Part shown: positions 8,148 through 15,489 of the stretch, in pieces
Numbering within the stretch: position 1 is the stretch's first letter
Layout: each line of letters begins with the position of its first letter
Assembly (NCBI GenBank): GCA_025355485.1
Contig: JANXZP010000189.1
Span: 1-21,106 of the forward strand
Reading direction: 5' to 3'
Length of the DNA: 21,106 nt
DNA from: Pseudomonadota bacterium
Lineage (GTDB): Bacteria > Pseudomonadota > Gammaproteobacteria > Xanthomonadales > Xanthomonadaceae
Position numbers and translations under genes: made by a program
Notes under the pieces: model-generated
Seen by the model: the letters and a program-made list of their open reading frames with translations, nothing else
What the model was told of the DNA's origin: nothing
The model's database searches: none

Positions 8148-9008
8148 TCAATGCTGCGCGACTGCGCGCGATTCCTGGATGTAAGCCAGCACATCGCGTC
8201 GTACGGGCGATGCGTTGCGCAGCAGCCCCAGCAACAGACCGAAGTGGCCGGCGCCGGCTAGCATCCGCACTTCTACCGGTTCGTGCAGCGTGCGCAATTT
8301 GCGCGCCAGATGCTCGGCATTGAATGGCCGCACGGTGGTGTCGCGCGTACCTTGCAGCAGCAGGAACGGCGGCTCGTCGCCGTCGACGAAATTCACCGGT
8401 TGCGAAGCCGGCCATTGCGATTCGGGGCCGAATGCGGTTTTCAGTTTCGGATCGGTAAGCGGCAGGAAATCGTAAGGCCCTGCGAGACCGACGATGCCGG
8501 CCAGATCGCGCGGCTGCATGCCGACTGCGCGCAGGAAGCGACCGTCGGTGCCGAGCATCGCGGCGATGTGCGCACCGGCCGAGTGGCCGACCAGGAAGAT
8601 GCGCGACGGATCGCCGCCGTATTCGGCGGCATGCAGCTTCGTCCACGCGACCGCGCGCGCGGCGTCGTCGATGAATTCCGGGAACGCTATCTGCGGCGAC
8701 TTGCGGTAGTCCGGCACGATCACCAGCACATCCTGTTTCGCCAGCGATTGCGCGACGAAGCGGTAGTCCTGGCGCGTGCCGGATTGCCAACTGCCGCCGT
8801 AGAAGAACACAACGACGGGTACGCTTCCGTCCACGCGCCTGGGCCTGTGCACGTCGAGCGACAATCCGTGCGTCGGATCGAATTCCACCGAAGCGATCGC
8901 GGACGGATCCACGCGGAAGTTGACGATACCGAAAGCGACCTTCGTGCAACCGGCGGTCAGTACGCAGGCGATGGCGGTCAGCAGTTGCAGCAGATGTCGG
9001 CGCGGCAT
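8148..9008 (-). CDS. Alpha/beta-hydrolase (esterase-like) lipoprotein (286 aa)
   Basis: A probable carboxylesterase of the BD-FAE/carboxylesterase-like group, attached to the cell envelope as a lipoprotein. The signal sequence ends in the lipobox LTAGC, with C21 as the lipid-bearing residue. Catalytic features are in order: oxyanion-hole FYGGSW (69-74), nucleophile S143 in GHSAGAH, acid D223 in GTRDTTV and base H255 in GAGHFG. The sequence DYRKSPQIAFPEFIDDAARA is characteristic of this group. The oxyanion motif has Tyr where HGGxW enzymes have His, a tolerated variant. The natural substrate is unknown; short acyl esters are likely. It is convergent with the PycTM-like gene (7 bp between stops) and divergent from prmC, whose start is about 90 bp away, so it is probably a single-gene transcript. 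Confidence 0.88.
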   Translation of the reverse strand: MPRRHLLQLLTAIACVLTAGCTKVAFGIVNFRVDPSAIASVEFDPTHGLSLDVHRPRRVDGSVPVVVFFYGGSWQSGTRQDYRFVAQSLAKQDVLVIVPDYRKSPQIAFPEFIDDAARAVAWTKLHAAEYGGDPSRIFLVGHSAGAHIAAMLGTDGRFLRAVGMQPRDLAGIVGLAGPYDFLPLTDPKLKTAFGPESQWPASQPVNFVDGDEPPFLLLQGTRDTTVRPFNAEHLARKLRTLHEPVEVRMLAGAGHFGLLLGLLRNASPVRRDVLAYIQESRAVAQH

Positions 9009-9097
9009 GGTGGGCCTGGAGCGAGGGGCAGGGCGCTATCATCCCTGCTTCGATGTGTTCGCGGCGTCATGATCGGATCGCGCCGCCGGAGTCGTCC

Positions 9098-9952
9098 ATG
9101 CAGGTTCACGAAAACATTTGCGTCGCCACGTTGCTGGCGCGCGCTGCCGGGCGATTGGGAGCGGACGCGCGGCTGGAGGCCGAGTTGCTGCTCGCGCACG
9201 CGTTGCAGCGTCCGCGTGCCTGGCTGTACGCGCATGCCGACGACGCGGTGGCGGATTCCGCGCTGGCGTTGTTCGACGATTTGATCGCGCGGCGTCTGCG
9301 CGGCGAACCGGTTGCGCAAATCCTCGGGCGGCAGGGGTTCTGGTCGCTGGACCTGCGGATCACCCCCGACGTATTGATCCCCCGCGCCGACACCGAATTG
9401 CTGGTCGACCGCGCGTTGGCGGTGTTGCCAGCAGAATCACCCGTGCGTGTCGCCGACCTCGGTACCGGCAGCGGCGCGATTGCGCTCGCGATCGCGAGCG
9501 AGCGGCCGTTCGCGGACGTGGTCGCGGCGGATGCGAGCAGCGCCGCGCTGGCCGTCGCGCGCACGAATTCAGAAGCGTTCGGGCTGTCATCACGCGTGCG
9601 TTGGGTGCACGGCGAGTGGTTCGCTCCGCTACACGGCCAGCGCTTCGATGCGATCGTCAGCAATCCGCCCTACCTCGCCGACAACGATCCGCATCTGCAA
9701 AAAGGCGACCTGCGCTTCGAGCCGCGTTCGGCATTGGTGTCGGGTAGCGACGGCCTGGATGCGATCCGCGCGATCGTGCGCGATGCTCCAACGCATCTGC
9801 TGCCGGGCGGATGGTTGCTGCTCGAACACGGATTCGAGCAGGGCGCGGCGGTGCGCGTACTGCTTGCCGAATCCGGTTTCACGGAAATCGCGACGCATCG
9901 CGATATAGAACAACGCGAACGGGTGACATGCGGGCGCCGCGCAAGAGGATGA
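9098..9952 (+). CDS. prmC: PrmC, peptide chain release factor N5-glutamine methyltransferase (284 aa)
   Basis: It methylates the glutamine of the GGQ motif in release factors RF1 and RF2, using S-adenosylmethionine, in the cytoplasm. The N-terminal helical domain (1-90) that grips the release factor includes RRLRGEPVAQILGRQGFW. The SAM-binding fold begins with LIPRADTELLVD (93-104) and D120-LGTGSGAIAL, and the catalytic NPPY is at 189-192 followed by YLADNDPHL. Length is close to E. coli PrmC (277). The start at 9098 is chosen because GGAG lies about 6 bases upstream; an in-frame ATG at 9053 would add 15 residues unlike the family. The usual neighbour prfA is not in the window. The gene is convergent with the 88-residue gene; the 39-bp spacer contains the palindrome GCGCATGCGC (9974-9983). 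Confidence 0.95.
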   Translation: MQVHENICVATLLARAAGRLGADARLEAELLLAHALQRPRAWLYAHADDAVADSALALFDDLIARRLRGEPVAQILGRQGFWSLDLRITPDVLIPRADTELLVDRALAVLPAESPVRVADLGTGSGAIALAIASERPFADVVAADASSAALAVARTNSEAFGLSSRVRWVHGEWFAPLHGQRFDAIVSNPPYLADNDPHLQKGDLRFEPRSALVSGSDGLDAIRAIVRDAPTHLLPGGWLLLEHGFEQGAAVRVLLAESGFTEIATHRDIEQRERVTCGRRARG

Positions 9953-9991
9953 AATGAATCAGCGCTGCATCGTGCGCATGCGCGATCAGGC

Positions 9992-10258
9992 CTAGATCGA
10001 ATCCACGTCCGGCGAATCCATGTCGGTCGAATCCCAGCGGATGTCGATCCCATCGGAAGCGCCCAGCCCGCGCCGAAGCAACGCGAGCAGATTCGTGCTG
10101 GCGCCCTGTCGCGCGAGGAAGTCCATGGTTGCGGTGTCGATGTAGTAGTCGCGATCGTGCATGCCTTCCTCCTCGAGCTGGTCGATCAGGAAGACCAGCT
10201 CGCCTTCGGAAATCTCGCCGAGTACGCGATCGCTTTGCTTGTCCAGCAGCCGGATCAT
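9992..10258 (-). CDS. Small acidic protein of unknown function (88 aa), Xanthomonadales type
   Basis: A soluble, acidic protein with MIRLLDKQSDRVLGEISEGE followed by LVFLIDQLEEEGMHDRDYYI, TATMDFLARQG and LLALLRRGLG, then an Asp-rich tail. I recall similar short proteins in Xanthomonas and relatives, sometimes carrying an unreliable enzyme name; nothing in 88 residues supports an enzyme. The chosen ATG at 10258 has AAAGG about 5 bases upstream. It lies 94 bp after dxs on the same strand and could be in the same transcript. Function unknown. Confidence 0.82.
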   Translation of the reverse strand: MIRLLDKQSDRVLGEISEGELVFLIDQLEEEGMHDRDYYIDTATMDFLARQGASTNLLALLRRGLGASDGIDIRWDSTDMDSPDVDSI

Positions 10259-10352
10259 CGAGCCTTTCCCCAAGGAGCGATACGTTCGTGCCGATTGTGA
10301 GGGCTTGGCGATCCGATTCGCAATCGGCACGCGGCGAAGGGTCGATGAACGG

Positions 10353-12263
10353 TCAGCCGGCGGCGATCTTCGGTGCGTGGCCCGATGCCGCCAGTTGCGG
10401 CCAGCGCGCGAGTAGCGCGCCGCGCACACCGGCCCGATCGAGCCCGGCCGCAGCCAGCACCTGCTCGCGGCTGGCGTGTTCGAGCCATGCATCGGGCAGG
10501 CCGAGGTGCTGGATCGGCAGCACGATGCCTTCGGCAGCCAGCAATTCGGCGACCGCGCTGCCCGCGCCACCCATCGCCGCGTTGTCCTCCAGCGTGACAA
10601 ATCCGGCGTGGGTACGGGCGAGTTCGAGCAGCAGCGTCCGATCCAGCGGCTTGACGAAACGCATGTTGACCACGGTCAGGTCGAACTCCGTGCCGAGTTG
10701 TTCTGCGACTGGCACCAGCGCGCCGAACGCAAGCAGCGCGATCCGCGATCCGCGTCGGCGCAGGTCGGCCTTGCCGATCGGGATCGTGTCGAGCGCGGCA
10801 TCGACCGCGACGCCGCCGCCCGATCCGCGTGGATAACGCACGGCAGCGGGGCCGTGGTGACGGAAACCGGTGGTCAGCATCTTGCGGCATTCGTTCTCGT
10901 CGGCTGGTGCCATCACGATCATGTTCGGAATGCAGCGCAGGTAACTCAGGTCGAAACTGCCCGCATGGGTTGCGCCATCCGGCCCGACCACGCCGCCGCG
11001 ATCGATCGCGAACAACACATCGAGATTCTGTAGCGCGACATCGTGGATCAACTGGTCGTAGCCGCGTTGTAGGAAGGTCGAGTAGATCGCGACGACCGGC
11101 TTCGCGCCTTCGCAGGCCATGCCCGCTGCGAGCGTGACCGCATGCTGCTCGGCGATTGCGACATCGAAATAACGATCGGGGAATTCCTTGCTGAAACGCA
11201 CTAGGCCCGAGCCTTCGCGCATCGCCGGGGTGATGCCCATGAGATTCGGATCGGCGGCGGCCATGTCGCACAGCCAGTCGCCGAATACCTGGGTGTAGGT
11301 CGGCTTGCCGGCGGCGGGTTTTTTCACCAGCCCGACACTCGGATCGAACGGGCCGACCGCGTGGTATTCGATCTGGTCGTCTTCGGCAAGCTCGAAACCT
11401 TTGCCCTTGGTGGTGATCACGTGCAGCAACTGCGCGCCCTTGAGCGTTTTCAGTGTCTTCAATGCGCCGAGCAGTGCGTGCAGATTGTGGCCGTCGATCG
11501 GGCCGCTGTAGTGGAAGCCCATTTCCTCGAACAAGGTGCTGGGTACGAACATGCCTTTCCAGTGTTCTTCCCAGCGACGCACGAAACGCCCCGCCGCATG
11601 GGTGCGCCCGCCGAGCAGTTTCTTGCCGCCTTCGCGCACCGCGTTCATCGTGCGGCTGCTCATCATCCGGCCCAACATTTTCGTAAGGCCGCCGACGTTC
11701 TCGGAGATCGACATCCGGTTGTCGTTGAGGATCACCAGCAAGTCCGGATTGGGCTCCATGCCTCCGGCGTGGTTGAGCGCTTCGTAGGCCATGCCTGCCG
11801 TCATCGCGCCGTCGCCGATCACCGCGACCACGCGGCGTGAATCGTGCGTGCGCTGCAACGCGATCGCCATGCCGAGTGCAGCCGAGATCGAAGTCGAGGA
11901 ATGTCCGACGCCGAAGGTGTCGAATTCCGATTCGTCGCGGCGCGGAAACGGCGCGAGCCCGTCCTGCTGTTTGACCGTGTGGATGCGATCGCGGCGACCG
12001 CTGAGGATCTTGTGCGGATAGCACTGGTGGCCGACATCCCAGACCAGCCGGTCGGTCGGAGTGTCGTACAGATAATGCAGGGCGATGGTCAGTTCGATCA
12101 CCCCAAGACCCGCGCCGAAGTGTCCGCCCGATGCGGCGACCGATTCGATCAGGTAGGCACGAAGTTCCTCGGCGATCGCCGGCAGTTCGTCTTCCGGGAA
12201 CTGCCGCAAGTCGGCGGGTACATCAATGCGGGAGAGGCGCGGATAGCGCTGGGCGTCGATCAT
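10353..12263 (-). CDS. dxs: 1-deoxy-D-xylulose-5-phosphate synthase Dxs (636 aa)
   Basis: It condenses pyruvate and glyceraldehyde-3-phosphate to DXP with thiamine diphosphate, the first step of the MEP isoprenoid pathway (also feeding thiamine and pyridoxal synthesis). Visible landmarks are H48 in ASGGHFGAGLG, WDVGHQCYPHKILSGRRD (75-92), GHSSTSIS (120-127), the ThDP/Mg motif GDGAMTAGMAYEALN (150-164), LNDNRMSIS (179-187), H301 in YHAVGPFDP and the catalytic E372 in VAIAEQHAVTLAAGMA. Length is slightly above E. coli (620). All domains are complete, so it should be active. The start ATG at 12263 gives the normal N-terminus. Its upstream neighbour on the same strand ends 63 bp away; no clear promoter is seen in the spacer. 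Confidence 0.97.
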   Translation of the reverse strand: MIDAQRYPRLSRIDVPADLRQFPEDELPAIAEELRAYLIESVAASGGHFGAGLGVIELTIALHYLYDTPTDRLVWDVGHQCYPHKILSGRRDRIHTVKQQDGLAPFPRRDESEFDTFGVGHSSTSISAALGMAIALQRTHDSRRVVAVIGDGAMTAGMAYEALNHAGGMEPNPDLLVILNDNRMSISENVGGLTKMLGRMMSSRTMNAVREGGKKLLGGRTHAAGRFVRRWEEHWKGMFVPSTLFEEMGFHYSGPIDGHNLHALLGALKTLKTLKGAQLLHVITTKGKGFELAEDDQIEYHAVGPFDPSVGLVKKPAAGKPTYTQVFGDWLCDMAAADPNLMGITPAMREGSGLVRFSKEFPDRYFDVAIAEQHAVTLAAGMACEGAKPVVAIYSTFLQRGYDQLIHDVALQNLDVLFAIDRGGVVGPDGATHAGSFDLSYLRCIPNMIVMAPADENECRKMLTTGFRHHGPAAVRYPRGSGGGVAVDAALDTIPIGKADLRRRGSRIALLAFGALVPVAEQLGTEFDLTVVNMRFVKPLDRTLLLELARTHAGFVTLEDNAAMGGAGSAVAELLAAEGIVLPIQHLGLPDAWLEHASREQVLAAAGLDRAGVRGALLARWPQLAASGHAPKIAAG

Positions 12264-12326
12264 GGCCCGCCATTGTCGCGCCCCGGCGCGGGTCGGGGCA
12301 AGGAAACCGCATGTGATCCAGTGCGA

Positions 12327-13388
12327 TCAGCCGCCGCGCGGATTGCGAAAACGGCCGAACAGTCCACCGGGCTTCTGCCCGGAATCCGACGAAGCGGGCG
12401 CTTCGACGAAGGGTTCGGCGAAACCCGAATCGAGGCTTGCATTGAGGAAATCGTTGACCTCGCCGATCGCGGTGTCGCTTTGCGCGGCGATTGCGGCCGG
12501 CGTCGCGGGCGACTGCATCATCGCGGTGGCGATGCGGAAATGGCGTGGGAATTCGCGTTCGGTCTTGGGCCAGCGAACCAGCCGGTAGCGATCGTTCGAA
12601 TCATAGCCCGGCGCCAGTTCGCCGCGGCCTTGCACGAGCGCGAGCAGCCAGCGCAGGCGCGCCATCGGCTGGGCCTCGTTCGGGGACGCGAGGTGGGTAT
12701 TGAGGTCGGCGCCGCTCAGCGTTCGCCAGCGGTCGGCGCGCACGGCGCCAAGTTCGCAATACGGAATGTAGGGCTTCAGGGCCGCTCCACCGATGTAGGT
12801 ATCGGTGCGGGGGTCGATCACCAGCGGCGGTGCGCCCTCGAGCTCCATCCGCGACGGGCCGGTCAGGCCGCCGGGACGCAGGTAATCCCACAACACGGGA
12901 TCACGCGGTCGTGCAGGAGCAGCCGGCGGCGCAGGTTTGGGTGGCGGTGCAGGCGCCAGTTCCGGCGCGGGCGGATCGGTGATCGCGGCGACAGGAGGCG
13001 GCGCAGGTTGCGACGGCGATTGCGCTTGCTCAGGTTCGGATGGGACGGCCTTGAAGCCCGCGGTGATGTTGGGCGAAATCGGGGCAGCATCGCCGCTCGC
13101 CTGCGACAGCGCCGCGACCAGCGCTTCGACCGTGACAGGGCGCATCAGCACGTGTTCGGCCTCGGATTGGGCGCGGGTGGTCAGGGCGATCACGTGCTTG
13201 CCGCTGTTGTGCACCTTGAGCCAGGTCATGTGGCCGTACATGGATTCCAGATCCACCACCAGCACTTCGGCCTGCGCTTCGGGCATCAGCATCCATTCGC
13301 CGCCCAGCCATTCGTTGGCGTCGGAGAACAGCAGTTTGAGCTTGGCTTCTTCGGCGCGATCCATGCCGGTGAAACACAGGGTACGCAT
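12327..13388 (-). CDS. Receiver-like protein with proline-rich linker and helical C-terminus, function unknown (353 aa)
   Basis: The N-terminal part (about 1-100: MRTLCFTGMDRAEEAKLKLL, AEVLVVDLESMYG, HVIALTTRAQSE, HVLMRPVTVEALVAAL) reads like a response-regulator receiver fold with VVDLES at the usual Asp strand and RPVT in place of the KP motif. The full acidic pocket is not evident, so phosphorylation is doubtful. A long Pro/Ala linker (about 120-165) follows, then a domain with DRYRLVRWPKTEREFPRHFR and a helical end (SPATPAAIAAQSD...EVNDFLNASLD) that could be a degenerate winged helix. The last residues are Gly/Arg-rich. It is probably cytoplasmic. I chose the ATG at 13388 because GGAAA lies 6 bases before it; an ATG at 13421 would add 11 residues but lacks a ribosome site. 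No function can be named. Confidence 0.78.
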   Translation of the reverse strand: MRTLCFTGMDRAEEAKLKLLFSDANEWLGGEWMLMPEAQAEVLVVDLESMYGHMTWLKVHNSGKHVIALTTRAQSEAEHVLMRPVTVEALVAALSQASGDAAPISPNITAGFKAVPSEPEQAQSPSQPAPPPVAAITDPPAPELAPAPPPKPAPPAAPARPRDPVLWDYLRPGGLTGPSRMELEGAPPLVIDPRTDTYIGGAALKPYIPYCELGAVRADRWRTLSGADLNTHLASPNEAQPMARLRWLLALVQGRGELAPGYDSNDRYRLVRWPKTEREFPRHFRIATAMMQSPATPAAIAAQSDTAIGEVNDFLNASLDSGFAEPFVEAPASSDSGQKPGGLFGRFRNPRGG

Positions 13389-13477
13389 GTCCGGTTTCCG
13401 TTGAGGCGGCGCAGCCGTCATCGTCTTGCAGTGTTGTCGATGCAGCGCGGCGCGTCAACGCGGACGCGCGGGAAACT

Positions 13478-14197
13478 TCAGGCAGCGCGCGGGTTGCGCC
13501 TGGGCAGGTGGCTTTTCAGGAAGGCCATCTGGTCGGCGAGGATGTGGCGGTTCGACAGGATCAGGTGCTCGACCCAACTCGGCCGGTACGGCACCGCCAG
13601 CAACGGCATGCCGGCCTGCTGCGGGGTGCGGCCGCCCTTGCGCGAATTGCAATGGAAGCACGCGCTGACCACATTCTCCCAGACATCGCGACCGCCACGT
13701 GAAACCGGCAGGACGTGGTCGCGGGTCAGTTGCTGGCGGTGGAATTCGTCGCCGCAATACAGGCACAGGTAGGCGTCGCGGGCGAACAACGCGGCATTGG
13801 TCAGCGCCGGCGAGGGCATCAGTCCCGGTCCGCGCGCGTGGCCGCGCGCGGCGATGATCGGGTGCAGGTCGAGCACGCTCTGCGCGCCGTTGTGGCGGTT
13901 GTAGCCGCCGTGGATGGTCAGACAGGGATCGCCGAGCGTCCACGCGACGGCGTCGCGCACGTACAGGCAGGCGGCGTCCTGCCAGGAGATCCAGTCGAGG
14001 ATATGGCCGTGCGCGTCCAGCGAGAGAAGGCGCGGGTGGGCGCTTTCACGACCTTTGCGGATTTCGCCCAGGCCATGCGCCCGGCTGCCATCGAGTACGA
14101 CAAGGTCGGGGACGTCGCGCGTGATTGCGATGCCGTGTACCCGCTTGCGGGGTATCCGATGCTGGGCTGTCCGATTCTGGTCAGTATCAGGCTCCAT
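13478..14197 (-). CDS. HNH endonuclease family protein (239 aa)
   Basis: The C-terminal half holds a complete HNH/treble-clef nuclease motif: C145-x2-C148 (CLYCGDEF), D160-H161 (LTRDHVLPVSRGGRD), N175 (WENVVSACFHCN) and C180-x2-C183-N184, with RKGGRTP after it. The four cysteines bind structural zinc, and the histidines and asparagine hold the catalytic metal. The N-terminal 130 residues carry LSLDAHGHILDWISWQDAAC and are not obviously a DNA-binding domain. This long HNH type is usually a conserved chromosomal gene, not part of a restriction system, and no methyltransferase is nearby. Its cellular target is unknown. The ATG at 14197 follows TGTATATGCTGGACTCCC with only a weak ribosome site. 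It is divergent from the secreted protein at 14365 across a 167-bp spacer that holds a 7-bp inverted repeat (CAGATGC at 14309, GCATCTG at 14327). Confidence 0.88.
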   Translation of the reverse strand: MEPDTDQNRTAQHRIPRKRVHGIAITRDVPDLVVLDGSRAHGLGEIRKGRESAHPRLLSLDAHGHILDWISWQDAACLYVRDAVAWTLGDPCLTIHGGYNRHNGAQSVLDLHPIIAARGHARGPGLMPSPALTNAALFARDAYLCLYCGDEFHRQQLTRDHVLPVSRGGRDVWENVVSACFHCNSRKGGRTPQQAGMPLLAVPYRPSWVEHLILSNRHILADQMAFLKSHLPRRNPRAA

Positions 14198-14364
14198 GGG
14201 AGTCCAGCATATACACGAATGTGGACAATTTGAGTAGGCGCGGGCTTGGGGATGGTCGAACTTCGCCCTGCCGTGTCCGTGTCCGGCTGTCGATCGCGTG
14301 ACTAGAAACAGATGCCGCTGAAACGCGCATCTGCCCCTCCCCCAAGTCTGTCAGGAGTATCCCG

Positions 14365-15240
14365 ATGTCCCGTACCACCCTGTTCACCGGCTTGCTGGCC
14401 GTAAGCTTGGCTGTCAGCGTCGCCGACGCCGCCCCGAAGTCCGTCACCTCCAGCGTGAAGCAGCAGAATGCCGACGAGGCGCGCAGCGAAGGCTATTCAT
14501 CGATTGCCGCCGCATCCGGCAGAAGCATGCATGCCGCAGTCAAGACGACCACTTCCCTGTCCGCACCCGCGTCCGCGCCGACCGCCGATCAGGTCGGCGA
14601 TGCCGATACCTTCGGCCGTGCGGTGATATGGGACGGCCTGCTCAGCTCTGGCAGCATCAACCTCGCCACCGATTGCACCCCGGTACCGGGCGATCCACCG
14701 CCGGGCCCGAACGACCGTTGCGTGCAGCTCAATCCGGCGCCGGTGCCGACCAGCTTCGACCTGCCCGATATCGGCCAGATGTGGCTACCGGGCAAGACCT
14801 CGCACAGCATCCTGTGCCACTGGCTGACGCCGATCGTGATCTATTCGCTGTACAACAGCACCGGTGCGACCGCGACCGGCAGGATCACGCTCAGTCCGTA
14901 CCTCAAGATAGACAGCCCGGCGCTGAGCGATCCGGCCATGATCGACCTGACCACCGGCCTGCCGTTCAACGGGTCGTTGCTTACCAGCTTCGCAGCGAGC
15001 TATAGCCACCAGCAAACGCTGGCTCCGGGCGATCGCGAAACCGAACGTTTCAGCGAATCGCGCGTGTGCATCGCCGGCACGATTTCGCGGCAAGGACTGA
15101 TCCAGGGCTATGGATTGACCAATGCGCAGGTGGACGCGTTCTTCAAGAATCCACTCACCCTGCACTTCGGCCTGCGCGGTTCGGCCAGCCTGGTGGATTT
15201 CGCAAGCCTGACCTACGGCCTGCGGATCATGGGCGATTGA
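14365..15240 (+). CDS. Secreted protein of unknown function (291 aa)
   Basis: A Sec signal peptide is clear: MSRTT, a hydrophobic core LFTGLLAVSLAVSV, and a cleavage site ADA/AP near residue 22. A Ser/Thr/Ala-rich stretch follows (to about 75), then FGRAVIWDGLLSSGSINLAT, a Pro-rich loop with cysteines (CTPVPGDPPPGPNDRC), LPDIGQMWLPGKTSHSILC, and a beta-rich body with repeated ITLSPYLKID-like strands. At least four cysteines could form disulfides in the periplasm or outside. I do not recognise the family. AGGAG lies 8 bases before the ATG. A strong intrinsic terminator 76 bp after the stop suggests a single-gene transcript. Confidence 0.85.
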   Translation: MSRTTLFTGLLAVSLAVSVADAAPKSVTSSVKQQNADEARSEGYSSIAAASGRSMHAAVKTTTSLSAPASAPTADQVGDADTFGRAVIWDGLLSSGSINLATDCTPVPGDPPPGPNDRCVQLNPAPVPTSFDLPDIGQMWLPGKTSHSILCHWLTPIVIYSLYNSTGATATGRITLSPYLKIDSPALSDPAMIDLTTGLPFNGSLLTSFAASYSHQQTLAPGDRETERFSESRVCIAGTISRQGLIQGYGLTNAQVDAFFKNPLTLHFGLRGSASLVDFASLTYGLRIMGD

Positions 15241-15315
15241 AGTCGGGCCGATTGATGACGAATTGATTGAAGCCGCGGCGCACGTTGCCACGGTGATCGA
15301 ACCAGGGCGAGAGAC

Positions 15316-15356
15316 GAAGGCCCGTCTGCACAGCGCAGGCGGGCCTTCGGTTTTTT
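15316..15356 (+). terminator. Intrinsic terminator of the secreted-protein gene
   Basis: A 14-bp stem (GAAGGCCCGTCTGC, 15316-15329, pairing with GCAGGCGGGCCTTC, 15335-15348, one wobble pair), a 5-base loop, then GG and six T (15351-15356). The T run is on the plus strand only, so it acts on the gene ending at 15240. Confidence 0.92.
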
Positions 15357-15412
15357 GATGTGCAAGGACGCACGAATGGCTTTGCACTCCCTACGGTCGC
15401 CGCGAGCGCATG

Positions 15413-15439
15413 GCCGAAAAATGCTCCTGCATTTTCGGC
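15413..15439. repeat. Hairpin between the terminator and the acyl-CoA dehydrogenase gene
   Basis: GCCGAAAAATGC (15413-15424) pairs with GCATTTTCGGC (15429-15439) with one bulged A and a 4-base loop. It lies 50-80 bp beyond the end of the minus-strand acyl-CoA dehydrogenase gene and may end its transcript, though no T run follows on that strand. The rest of 15241-15489 holds nothing else I can support. Confidence 0.45.
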
Positions 15440-15489
15440 ATTTCCGCCATCCATGGCGATCAGATGCGCAGGAGCGGTGACGGTCGCGC

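Noticed and set aside
11844..13772. Plus-strand open frame of 642 codons across dxs, the receiver-like gene and HNH
   Set aside because: It spans three genes of the other strand and their spacers, which a real gene would not do; composition is typical of a shadow frame.
13478..14197. Restriction-modification system built on the HNH gene
   Set aside because: No DNA methyltransferase or specificity gene lies nearby; this HNH type is common as a lone chromosomal gene.
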